A program made the translations under genes and the position numbers. The notes under the pieces are model-generated. The model made no database searches and was not told where the DNA came from. It was given only the letters and a program-made list of their open reading frames with translations. DNA of 5,268 bases from an uncultured Eubacteriales bacterium. Lineage in GTDB: Bacteria > Bacillota > Clostridia > Christensenellales > Aristaeellaceae. The DNA is taken from the NCBI GenBank assembly GCA_900542395.1, contig UQNM01000112.1, positions 1-5,268 on the forward strand. The letters run 5' to 3'. Shown in pieces: positions 1-4,978 of the stretch (the first letter of the stretch is position 1; each line of letters starts with the position of its first letter).

Positions 1-1
1 T

Positions 2-88
2 TGGTGCCGGTGGCGGGGGTCGAACCCGCACGTCCTTGCGGACACGGGATTTTGAATCCCGGGCGTCTGCCAATTCCACCACACCGGC
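2..88 (-). tRNA. tRNA-Leu (anticodon CAA), CCA encoded
   Basis: Read on the minus strand, this folds into a complete class II tRNA. The 7-bp acceptor stem GCCGGTG/CACCGGC is followed by discriminator A and an encoded CCA at 2-4. The anticodon stem is CGGGA/TCCCG around the loop TTCAAAA, so the anticodon is CAA (plus-strand 52-54), which reads UUG. A long variable arm (GTCC-GCAA-GGAC, 32-43) is as expected for leucine tRNAs. The T arm is GCGGG-TTCGACC-CCCGC. The long variable arm, the leucine-type D arm (GTGGAATTGGCAGAC) and the anticodon all agree. It has its own promoter 12 bases upstream. The terminator must lie outside the window. Confidence 0.97.
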
Positions 89-106
89 ATGGGGAATAAC
101 AGACTT

Positions 107-135
107 AGTATAGCCAATTATTTGCTCAAAGTCAA
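107..135 (-). promoter_or_regulatory. Promoter of tRNA-Leu
   Basis: On the minus strand, -35 TTGACT (130-135) and -10 TATACT (107-112) are separated by exactly 17 bases. Each hexamer differs from the sigma-70/sigma-A consensus at one position. The predicted start near 100-101 leaves a leader of about 12 bases before the tRNA 5' end, typical of an independently transcribed tRNA. The promoter lies between the stop codon of the small minus-strand frame (150) and the tRNA. Confidence 0.85.
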
Positions 136-149
136 GGGGGAAACGCGAA

Positions 150-314
150 TTAACCGAGCAGATCGAGATAATGGTCGCTGGTCGGGCGGGCGTGATGCTC
201 ATGCTCGCGGTAGCGGCGCAGGGCCTGCTGGTCGTCGCTCTCGCGACAGAGGTGTTCGATTCCCTCGCAGGAGAAGAGCACAATAAAGAAAATGGCGACA
301 ATGACAAGCGGCAT
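150..314 (-). CDS. Small hypothetical protein, 54 aa, one hydrophobic N-terminal segment
   Basis: I do not recognise this protein. It starts with ATG (314-312) and ends with TAA (152-150). Residues 2-15 are strongly hydrophobic (PLVIVAIFFIVLFS) and are followed by Cys16. The rest is charged and polar, with many Arg, Glu, Asp and His residues (for example RRYREHEHHAR), and the protein ends LDLLG. This suggests a small single-pass membrane protein with a soluble tail. LFSC resembles a weak lipobox, but no positive residue precedes the hydrophobic run, so a lipoprotein is unlikely. An AAAGGAAG ribosome binding site sits about 11 bases before the ATG, a little far. About three quarters of the codons end in G or C, as in the neighbouring genes. 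An extended -10 promoter lies about 75 bases upstream and tRNA-Leu follows on the same strand. The overlapping plus-strand frames have no comparable signals. Its reality is inferred, with no homology check. Confidence 0.55.
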   Translation of the reverse strand: MPLVIVAIFFIVLFSCEGIEHLCRESDDQQALRRYREHEHHARPTSDHYLDLLG

Positions 315-351
315 AAACGACGAGGCTTCCTTTCCACAGTTGATGCGTATG

Positions 352-377
352 AAAAACGTCCGGGGAGGTTTCCCCGG
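352..377 (-). terminator. GC-rich hairpin plus T5 in the leader of the small minus-strand gene (possible attenuator)
   Basis: CCGGGGA (360-366) and TCCCCGG (371-377) form a perfect 7-bp stem with a 4-base loop. Read on the minus strand, the stem is followed by ACG and then TTTTT (356-352), which looks like a compact intrinsic terminator. It begins only about 5 bases after the predicted start of the minus-strand promoter at 389-394, so a conventional end-of-gene role is unlikely. It could be an attenuator or a 5' stabilising hairpin for the 54-aa gene. On the plus strand no T run follows it. Confidence 0.45.
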
Positions 378-388
378 AAGCAGGAGCG

Positions 389-417
389 ATTATAGCATGT
401 TTTTGCGGTGAAAGAAA
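389..417 (-). promoter_or_regulatory. Extended -10 promoter for the small minus-strand gene
   Basis: The minus strand reads TGCTATAAT (397-389), a perfect -10 hexamer with the extended TGn motif. The position 17 bases upstream holds TTTCTT (417-412), a poor -35, so recognition would rest on the extended -10. The predicted start is near 382. It faces away from the plus-strand promoter at 502-510. Confidence 0.55.
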
Positions 418-501
418 GGACACAAGTTCATAAGTTTTGCGGGCGGGATTTGTGCAGATGGACAATTCTCTCAACCTTAACGGGATTTTGATGGCGGTGC
501 A

Positions 502-510
502 TGCTATAAT
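502..510 (+). promoter_or_regulatory. Extended -10 promoter of the sensor kinase/regulator operon
   Basis: TGCTATAAT combines a perfect TATAAT (505-510) with the extended TGn motif. At 17-base spacing the -35 position (482-487) reads GGGATT, which is not a match. TTGATG at 488-493 is only 11 bases away and so is badly spaced. The predicted start near 517 gives a leader of about 35 bases to the kinase ATG at 553. The weak -35 fits either an extended -10 promoter or one that needs an activator. Confidence 0.6.
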
Positions 511-552
511 AAAACAACATGAAAAGAAGTACGGCAGGAGGAGGCGGCGCGG

Positions 553-1662
553 ATGCCGACATCCCTTTCTAAATGGTGGGGCAGTTTTAGGGAGATGATG
601 ATTCCCAAGCGGCAGAGCAGGCGGCAGTTGTTCTGCGACGCGGGCATTACGCTCGGCATTCTGGCGGTGGCGGCGGCGGTCTGCACGCTGCTGACACACA
701 TGGGCGACAGCGACAGCGCGGTGCCGATGGTCTTTATGCTGGCGGTGCTGCTGGTCGCCCGCCTGACGGATGGTTTTTTGTTCAGTCTGGTGGCGACGGT
801 GGTTTCCGTCATCGGCGTGAATTATGCGTTCACCTATCCGTATTTCGCGTTTAACTTCACGATTACCGGCTATCCGCTCACGTTTGTGACGATGTTCGCC
901 GTTTCAATCGTCGTCGGCATGCTGACCGATCAGGTGAAGCGGCAGGAGCGCGTGAAATCCGAAGCGGAGAAGGAAAAGATGAAAGCGAACCTGCTTCGCT
1001 CCGTGTCGCACGATCTGCGCACGCCGCTGACCTCGATCATCGGCTCGTCCTCCGCCGTGCTGGAGAACTACGACCAGTTCAGCGACGAAGTGAAAAAGGA
1101 TTTGATCGGCCACGTTCGCGACGACGCGCAGTGGCTGGTGCGGCTGGTGGAGAACATGCTGTCCATCACGCGGTTCAACGAGGGCGCGGTGCAGATTGAC
1201 AAGGTGCCGCAGGCCGCGGAGGAAATCGCCGCGGAGGCCGTGGGCAAATTCAAAAAGCGGTTCAACACGCTGCCGGTTCGCGTCAGCGTGCCGGACGAGC
1301 TGCTGATGGTGCCGATGGATGCGACGCTGATCGAACAGGTGCTGATTAACCTGATGGAAAACGCCGTGCTCCACGCGGAAGGCGCGACGGAAATCGAGCT
1401 TCAAATTCGGCGGGAAGGCGATCTGGCGCAATTCAGCGTGCTGGATAACGGTGCGGGCATCGAGCCTGCCGTGCTGCCGAAGCTGTTTGAGGAGATGTTT
1501 CCCCATGCGGGCGAGCTGCGCGGCGACGGGCGGCGGAGCATGGGCATCGGGCTTTCGGTCTGCATGAGCATCGTGCGGGCGCACGGCGGCACGATGAAAG
1601 CGAAAAATCGAGCGACAGGCGGCGCATGCGTTTCGTTTGTGCTGCCGATGGGGGAGGAATAA
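553..1662 (+). CDS. Short KdpD-like membrane sensor histidine kinase (DUF4118, HisKA, HATPase_c)
   Basis: This 369-residue kinase should autophosphorylate and pass phosphate to the regulator encoded directly downstream. Residues about 29-125 form four hydrophobic segments (roughly 29-49, 56-72, 74-98 and 106-125), matching the KdpD-type DUF4118 membrane domain. A charged linker (126-146) leads to the dimerisation/phosphoacceptor helix, SVSHDLRTPLTS, with His153. The ATPase domain shows the N box (N266-N270, NLMEN), the G1 box DNGAGI (298-303), an F-box region (PKLFEEMF, 309-316) and the G2 box GIGL (331-334). All catalytic motifs look intact. Full-length KdpD (894 residues in E. coli) also has KdpD and USP domains at the N-terminus and a GAF-like region before the kinase; all are absent here. 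The start at 553 is chosen because GGAGGAGG (537-544) precedes it by 8 bases; an ATG at 595 is a weaker alternative. With no kdpFABC in view, potassium or osmotic sensing is only an inference from the family. Confidence 0.93.
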   Translation: MPTSLSKWWGSFREMMIPKRQSRRQLFCDAGITLGILAVAAAVCTLLTHMGDSDSAVPMVFMLAVLLVARLTDGFLFSLVATVVSVIGVNYAFTYPYFAFNFTITGYPLTFVTMFAVSIVVGMLTDQVKRQERVKSEAEKEKMKANLLRSVSHDLRTPLTSIIGSSSAVLENYDQFSDEVKKDLIGHVRDDAQWLVRLVENMLSITRFNEGAVQIDKVPQAAEEIAAEAVGKFKKRFNTLPVRVSVPDELLMVPMDATLIEQVLINLMENAVLHAEGATEIELQIRREGDLAQFSVLDNGAGIEPAVLPKLFEEMFPHAGELRGDGRRSMGIGLSVCMSIVRAHGGTMKAKNRATGGACVSFVLPMGEE

Positions 1663-1665
1663 ACG

Positions 1666-2373
1666 ATGGCTGTACGAGGAAAAGTGCTGATTGTTGAGGA
1701 TGACCGCGCCATTTGCAGCTTTATGCGCCGGGTGCTGGAGGCCAACGGCTATGAATCCATCATCGTGGGCACGGGGCGCGAGGCGCTGAGCATGCTCACC
1801 TCGCATTGTCCGGATGTGGTGATTCTCGATCTCGGCCTGCCGGATATGGACGGCATGGACGTGCTGACCCAGCTCCGCGCATGGTCGCTGATGCCGGTGG
1901 TGGTCGTCTCCGCGCGGACGGACGAGCGCGAGAAGGTGCGCGCGCTGGACGCGGGCGCGGATGATTACATCACCAAGCCGTTCGGCACGTCCGAGCTGCT
2001 GGCGAGGCTGCGCACGGCGATCCGCCATACGCGCACGACGAGCGGCAACGCGAGCATCGCGAAGGAAAACCGCTTTACCGCGCGCGGGCTGGTCATCGAC
2101 TATGACAAATACCGCGTGTATATCGACGGGCGCGACGCGGGGCTGACGCAGAACGAATTCAAGCTGGTCGCGCTGCTGGGGCGCTTCGCCGGGCGCGTGC
2201 TGACCTATGATTACCTGATTCGCGAAATCTGGGGGCCGAACAAGGCGTATGACAACCAGATTCTCCGCGTGAACATGGCGAACATCCGCCGGAAGATCGA
2301 AAAAAACCCCGCCGAACCGGAATACATCTTCACGGAGGTCGGCGTGGGGTATCGAATGATCGAGGGAGACTGA
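1666..2373 (+). CDS. kdpE: KdpE-like response regulator, OmpR/PhoB family
   Basis: This 235-residue cytoplasmic DNA-binding regulator is the predicted partner of the kinase upstream. The receiver domain (about 5-120) has the acidic pair D12-D13, phosphoacceptor D55 in VVILDLGLPDMDG, the switch residue S82 and the conserved K104 in TKPF. A winged-helix effector domain (about 130-233) follows, with a C-terminal stretch closely resembling KdpE: EIWGPN, then LRVNMANIRRKIE, then a FTEVGVGYRM ending. Only three bases separate the kinase stop (1660-1662) from this ATG, and the GGGGAGGAA ribosome site lies inside the kinase 3' end, so the two are probably translationally coupled. A strong hairpin follows immediately. 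KdpE normally activates kdpFABC, which is not in this window, so the real target is unknown. Family membership is very secure; the kdpE name rests on recalled sequence similarity and the KdpD-like partner. Confidence 0.94.
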   Translation: MAVRGKVLIVEDDRAICSFMRRVLEANGYESIIVGTGREALSMLTSHCPDVVILDLGLPDMDGMDVLTQLRAWSLMPVVVVSARTDEREKVRALDAGADDYITKPFGTSELLARLRTAIRHTRTTSGNASIAKENRFTARGLVIDYDKYRVYIDGRDAGLTQNEFKLVALLGRFAGRVLTYDYLIREIWGPNKAYDNQILRVNMANIRRKIEKNPAEPEYIFTEVGVGYRMIEGD

Positions 2374-2374
2374 A

Positions 2375-2419
2375 AAAAGGCTTTGCCGCGAACGGTTGGG
2401 ATTCGCGGCAAAGCCTTTT
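2375..2419 (+). terminator. Long perfect hairpin terminator after the two-component operon
   Basis: An 18-bp perfect stem joins 2375-2392 and 2402-2419 (AAAAGGCTTTGCCGCGAA and its complement) around a 9-base loop. It begins one base after the regulator stop codon. On the plus strand the stem ends in TTTTGTGTT. On the minus strand it is followed by an uninterrupted run of six T (2378-2373). It should therefore work in both directions, and at least as well for minus-strand transcription, although no minus-strand gene is seen to its right. Confidence 0.88.
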
Positions 2420-2580
2420 GTGTTAAGAAGACATGAGCGAAACGTTATTATTAAGTCAAACTTGGAAAAGGCGAAGCGATTTTGAATCTTAAAATGAGGA
2501 AAAGAAGACAAATAAATGCAGAAAGCGTTCAAAATAGCGGAATTGTCATCAAAAAAACGCAAAAAAATCAAAAAATCATC
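2420..2580. other. AT-rich non-coding stretch upstream of the alcohol dehydrogenase promoter
   Basis: Together with the terminator, promoter and leader described separately, this makes up the 342-base gap between the regulator and the dehydrogenase. I see no convincing coding frame. It is clearly richer in A and T than the flanking genes and ends in A-tracts. A GAA-AGCG-TTC inverted repeat (2521-2530) sits inside it. I found no TTGTTAA-type Rex site or clear catabolite (cre) site. Confidence 0.5.
2551..2575 (+). promoter_or_regulatory. Phased A-tracts, probable UP element or curved DNA
   Basis: Three A-tracts, A7 at 2551-2557, A7 at 2561-2567 and A6 at 2570-2575, are centred about 10 and 9 bases apart, close to one helical turn. 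They end five bases before the -35 box at 2581 and cover about -65 to -41 relative to the predicted start. That is where the RNA polymerase alpha subunit contacts UP elements. Phased A-tracts also bend DNA. Strong expression of the downstream gene is an inference. Confidence 0.6.
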
Positions 2581-2609
2581 TTTACAACGTCAGACGTCTG
2601 GCGTATAAT
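2581..2609 (+). promoter_or_regulatory. Strong sigma-A type promoter of the alcohol dehydrogenase
   Basis: -35 TTTACA (2581-2586, five of six consensus bases) and -10 TATAAT (2604-2609, perfect) are separated by 17 bases. The predicted start is near 2616, giving an untranslated leader of about 100 bases. It is the best plus-strand promoter in the window and has upstream A-tracts and a spacer palindrome, described separately. Confidence 0.85.
2587..2604. promoter_or_regulatory. Palindrome in the promoter spacer, candidate operator
   Basis: ACGTCAGACGTCTGGCGT is an 18-base palindrome with one mismatched pair (T2590/G2601). Its 10-base core CAGACGTCTG (2591-2600) is perfect. It fills the spacer between -35 and -10, a position where a bound dimeric repressor would block polymerase. 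ACGTCAGA occurs again at 2664-2671 in the leader. No regulator is identified; an operator role is inferred from symmetry and position. Confidence 0.45.
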
Positions 2610-2629
2610 ACACACAGAGATTGACAAAG

Positions 2630-2678
2630 AAACATCGAGCGGATGTTTTTGAGTCGATCGGAGACGTCAGAAATCGAC
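2630..2678 (+). promoter_or_regulatory. Two small hairpins in the alcohol dehydrogenase leader
   Basis: AAACATC (2630-2636) pairs with GATGTTT (2642-2648) around a 5-base loop, and the T run continues to 2650, giving a weak terminator-like hairpin. A second element, GTCGAT (2653-2658) with ATCGAC (2673-2678), encloses a 14-base loop that contains the repeated ACGTCAGA. Both lie between the predicted start and the ribosome site at 2702-2708. Both stems are short, so they may be chance. Confidence 0.25.
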
Positions 2679-2715
2679 CGAGGGCACAGCCCGGAGAAAA
2701 CAGGAGGAATAGAGG

Positions 2716-3933
2716 ATGGCTCGTTTCACTCTTCCCCGCGATTTGTATCACGGCAAGGGAGCGCTGGAAGCGCTCAAAACCTTTGAAGGCAAGCGCGCGA
2801 TGATTTGCGTCGGCGGCGGCTCGATGAAGCGCTTCGGCTTCCTCGACAAGGCCGAGCAGTATCTGAAGGAAGCGGGCATGGAGGTCGAGCTTTACGAGGG
2901 CATCGAGCCGGATCCGTCCGTGGAGACCGTGATGAAGGGCGCGGCCGCGATGGCCAAGTTCCAGCCGGATTGGATTATCGCCATGGGCGGCGGCTCCCCG
3001 ATCGACGCGGCGAAGGCCATGTGGATCAAATACGAATACCCGGAGTGCACGTTTGAAGACATGTGCAAGGTCTTCGGCCTGCCGAAGCTGCGCCGCAAAG
3101 CGCATTTCTGCGCCGTTTCCTCCACCTCCGGCACGGCGACCGAGGTGACGGCGTTCTCCATCATCACCGATTATTCCAAGGGCATCAAATACCCGATTGC
3201 CGATTTTGAAATCACGCCGGACGTGGCCATCGTCGATCCAGAGCTGGCGGAGACCATGCCCAAGAAGCTGGTCGCGCACACCGGCATGGACGCGATGACC
3301 CACGCCATCGAGGCGTATGTCTCCACCGCGAACTGCGACTTCACCGATCCGCTGGCGATTCACGCCATCGAGATGATTATGAAGGATCTCGTGCCGAGCT
3401 ACAACGGCGACATGGCTGCCCGCGACAGCATGCACAACGCGCAGTGTCTGGCCGGCATGGCGTTCTCCAACGCGCTGCTGGGCATCGTGCACTCCATGGC
3501 CCACAAGACCGGCGCGGCGTTCGCCGATTACGGCGCGCACATCATCCACGGCGCGGCCAACGCGATGTACCTGCCGAAGGTCATCACCTTCAACGCGAAG
3601 GACGAGACGGCCAGAAAGCGCTACGGCGTGATCGCCGATTATATGCATCTGGGCGGCAAGGACGACGATGAGAAGGTCGCGCTGCTGATCGCCTATCTGC
3701 GCGGGATGAACGACGAATTGAACATCCCGCATGCCATCGGCCACTACGGCGCGGACAGCTATCCCTGCGAGCAGGGCTTCGTGCCGGAGAGCGTGTTCCT
3801 CGAGCGCCTGCCGGAAATCGCCCGAAACGCGATTGCCGACGCCTGCACGGGCTCCAACCCGCGCCAGCCGAGCCAGGAGGAGATGGAGAAGCTGCTCAAG
3901 TGCTGCTACTACGATACCGAGGTCGATTTCTGA
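2716..3933 (+). CDS. Iron-containing alcohol dehydrogenase, AdhE C-terminal-like (405 aa)
   Basis: This is a soluble group III, metal-dependent alcohol dehydrogenase that should reduce an aldehyde to an alcohol with NAD(P)H, or the reverse. The N-terminal nucleotide-binding half shows GGGS (33-36) and GGGSPIDAAKAMW (91-103); TSGTATEVT (137-145) follows. The metal-binding half has D192 and H196 (GMDAMTHAIEAYVS), H259 (HSMAH) and H278 (HGAAN), the expected Asp and three His ligands. The end carries CTGSNPR and the Cys pair in LLKCCYYDTEVDF. The sequence resembles the alcohol dehydrogenase half of bifunctional AdhE, but it stands alone with no acyl-CoA-reducing aldehyde dehydrogenase domain. H259 and H278 are 19 residues apart, against 14 in FucO and AdhE, so there is a five-residue insertion before the last ligand. 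AGGAGGA (2702-2708) lies 7 bases before the ATG. The promoter is strong. The substrate (ethanol, butanol or a diol) cannot be told from sequence. Confidence 0.95.
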   Translation: MARFTLPRDLYHGKGALEALKTFEGKRAMICVGGGSMKRFGFLDKAEQYLKEAGMEVELYEGIEPDPSVETVMKGAAAMAKFQPDWIIAMGGGSPIDAAKAMWIKYEYPECTFEDMCKVFGLPKLRRKAHFCAVSSTSGTATEVTAFSIITDYSKGIKYPIADFEITPDVAIVDPELAETMPKKLVAHTGMDAMTHAIEAYVSTANCDFTDPLAIHAIEMIMKDLVPSYNGDMAARDSMHNAQCLAGMAFSNALLGIVHSMAHKTGAAFADYGAHIIHGAANAMYLPKVITFNAKDETARKRYGVIADYMHLGGKDDDEKVALLIAYLRGMNDELNIPHAIGHYGADSYPCEQGFVPESVFLERLPEIARNAIADACTGSNPRQPSQEEMEKLLKCCYYDTEVDF

Positions 3934-3956
3934 TCCCGCCTCAATCTGCTTTACAC

Positions 3957-3986
3957 GGGGGACGCCAGCGCGAAACGGCGTCCTCC
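3957..3986 (+). terminator. GC-rich hairpin after the alcohol dehydrogenase
   Basis: A 10-bp stem, 3957-3966 with 3977-3986 (one G-T pair), surrounds a 10-base loop and lies 23 bases after the stop codon. It is stable, but the downstream sequence GGTTTCG has no proper T run. It may be a weak or factor-dependent terminator, or an mRNA 3'-end stabiliser that lets some transcription continue into nfnA. Confidence 0.4.
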
Positions 3987-4027
3987 GGTTTCGTCCGCAG
4001 GCGGAAAGGATTTCCCGAAAAAAATCG

Positions 4028-4087
4028 CGCAAAAGGCAGGGCATCGCCGATTTGTGTCGAATAAAAATAAGCTGTTTTGCGTTTTTT
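4028..4087 (+). terminator. Inverted repeat ending in T6 upstream of nfnA, possible terminator or attenuator
   Basis: CGCAAAA (4028-4034) is perfectly complementary to TTTTGCG (4075-4081), which runs straight into TTTTTT (4082-4087). The enclosed 40 bases include a small GC hairpin (GGGC/CGCC near 4040-4049). A competing pairing, GCGTTT (4079-4084) with AAACGC (4099-4104), shares the right arm, so two exclusive folds are possible before the nfnA ribosome site. The long loop makes this weak evidence. Confidence 0.25.
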
Positions 4088-4134
4088 CGCGCGGGCGGAA
4101 ACGCGATTCGGAGTTTGATTCAGGAGGAAGCCCC

Positions 4135-4977
4135 ATGTTTAGGATTGTCAAAAAAGAGCGCCTGAACCCGACCGTCACCAAGATGGTGATCGACGCGCCG
4201 TTTATCGCCAAAAAAGCGGAGCCCGGCCAGTTCATCATTCTGCGCGCGCTGGAGGACAGCGAGCGCATCCCGCTGACCATTGCGGATTACGACCGTCAGG
4301 GCGGCACGGTTACGATTATTTACCAGATCGTCGGCGGTTCGACGATGGAATTGGATACCCTCGAAGAGGGACAGACGCTGCATGATTTCGTCGGCCCGCT
4401 GGGCGTTGCGACCCACACCGAGGGGCTGAAAAAGGTTGCCGTGGTCGGCGGCGGCGTGGGCTGCGCCATCGCGCTGCCCGTGACCAAGAAGCTGCACGAG
4501 CAGGGCTGCGAGGTGCACGCCATCGTCGGCTTTAGAAACAAGGATCTCGTGATTCTGGAGGACGAGTTCAAGGCCGCTTCCGATACGCTGGTGATGATGA
4601 CCGACGACGGCAGCCACGGCGAAAAGGGGCTGGTCACCGCCGCGCTGGAGCGCCTGATTCAGGCGGGCAACGCCTATGACGAGGTGATCGCCATCGGCCC
4701 GCTGGTGATGATGAAATTCGTCTGCGCCGTGACGAAAAAATACGGGATCAAGACCGTCGTCTCCATGAACCCCATTATGATCGACGGCACGGGCATGTGC
4801 GGCGGCTGCCGCCTGACCGTCGGCGGCGAGACGAAGTTCGCCTGCGTGGACGGCCCGGATTTCGACGGCCATCTGGTCGATTTCGACGAGGCCATGAAGC
4901 GCGGCACGATGTACCGCGACTTTGAGCAGCACGCCCGCGAGGCGCACTGCAACCTGATGAACAAGGAGGTCAAGTGA
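4135..4977 (+). CDS. nfnA: NfnA: NADH-dependent ferredoxin:NADP+ oxidoreductase, small FAD/[2Fe-2S] subunit
   Basis: This 280-residue cytoplasmic flavoprotein belongs to the ferredoxin reductase-like family shared with PyrK and SudB. With NfnB it catalyses flavin-based electron bifurcation, coupling NADPH oxidation to reduction of ferredoxin and NAD+, or the reverse. An FAD-binding barrel comes first, with RIPLT at 44-48. The NAD-binding fold follows, with VVGGGVGCA at 103-111. Near the C-terminus, DGTGMCGGC supplies C222 and C225, and C237 follows (FACVDGPDFDGH). PyrK has a first cysteine where D217 stands here; an Asp plus three Cys around the [2Fe-2S] cluster is known for NfnA, which favours that name over PyrK. 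The start at 4135 is chosen because AGGAGGAA (4122-4129) lies just before it. An upstream ATG at 4054 would add 27 residues unlike the family and has no comparable ribosome site. A SudB sulfide dehydrogenase subunit is the main alternative. Confidence 0.88.
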   Translation: MFRIVKKERLNPTVTKMVIDAPFIAKKAEPGQFIILRALEDSERIPLTIADYDRQGGTVTIIYQIVGGSTMELDTLEEGQTLHDFVGPLGVATHTEGLKKVAVVGGGVGCAIALPVTKKLHEQGCEVHAIVGFRNKDLVILEDEFKAASDTLVMMTDDGSHGEKGLVTAALERLIQAGNAYDEVIAIGPLVMMKFVCAVTKKYGIKTVVSMNPIMIDGTGMCGGCRLTVGGETKFACVDGPDFDGHLVDFDEAMKRGTMYRDFEQHAREAHCNLMNKEVK

Positions 4978-4978
4978 T

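Noticed and set aside
171..395. Plus-strand frame of 74 residues opposite the small minus-strand gene
   Set aside because: It has no ribosome site or promoter of its own, and its C-terminal half is basic and low in pattern. The opposite strand has the better start signals and a promoter.
519..572. A 17-residue frame (MKRSTAGGGGADADIPF) overlapping the kinase start, possible leader peptide
   Set aside because: Its ATG would lie only about 2 bases after the predicted transcript start, with no ribosome site. Its codons simply cover the purine-rich ribosome site of the kinase.
2517..2534. Possible CcpA cre site around GAAAGCGTTC
   Set aside because: Aligned on its central CG, it misses the leading T and the trailing C of the cre consensus, so the match is no better than chance.
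904..2571. Long minus-strand open frame of 555 residues across the kinase and regulator
   Set aside because: It is an antisense shadow produced by GC-rich codons. It is rich in His, Arg and Gln, has no domain pattern, and covers two clear genes on the other strand.
4001..4016. Short inverted repeat GGAAA-GGA-TTTCC
   Set aside because: The stem is five pairs with a three-base loop and has no associated T run or gene signal. It is too weak to call.
2590..4044. Minus-strand open frame of 484 residues across the alcohol dehydrogenase
   Set aside because: It is antisense to a gene with intact catalytic motifs, has repetitive His/Arg/Val-rich composition, and has no start signals.
4054..4134. Longer start for nfnA at ATG 4054
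   Set aside because: It would add 27 residues unlike the family and run through the inverted repeats. AGGAGGAA directly before 4135 marks the true start.
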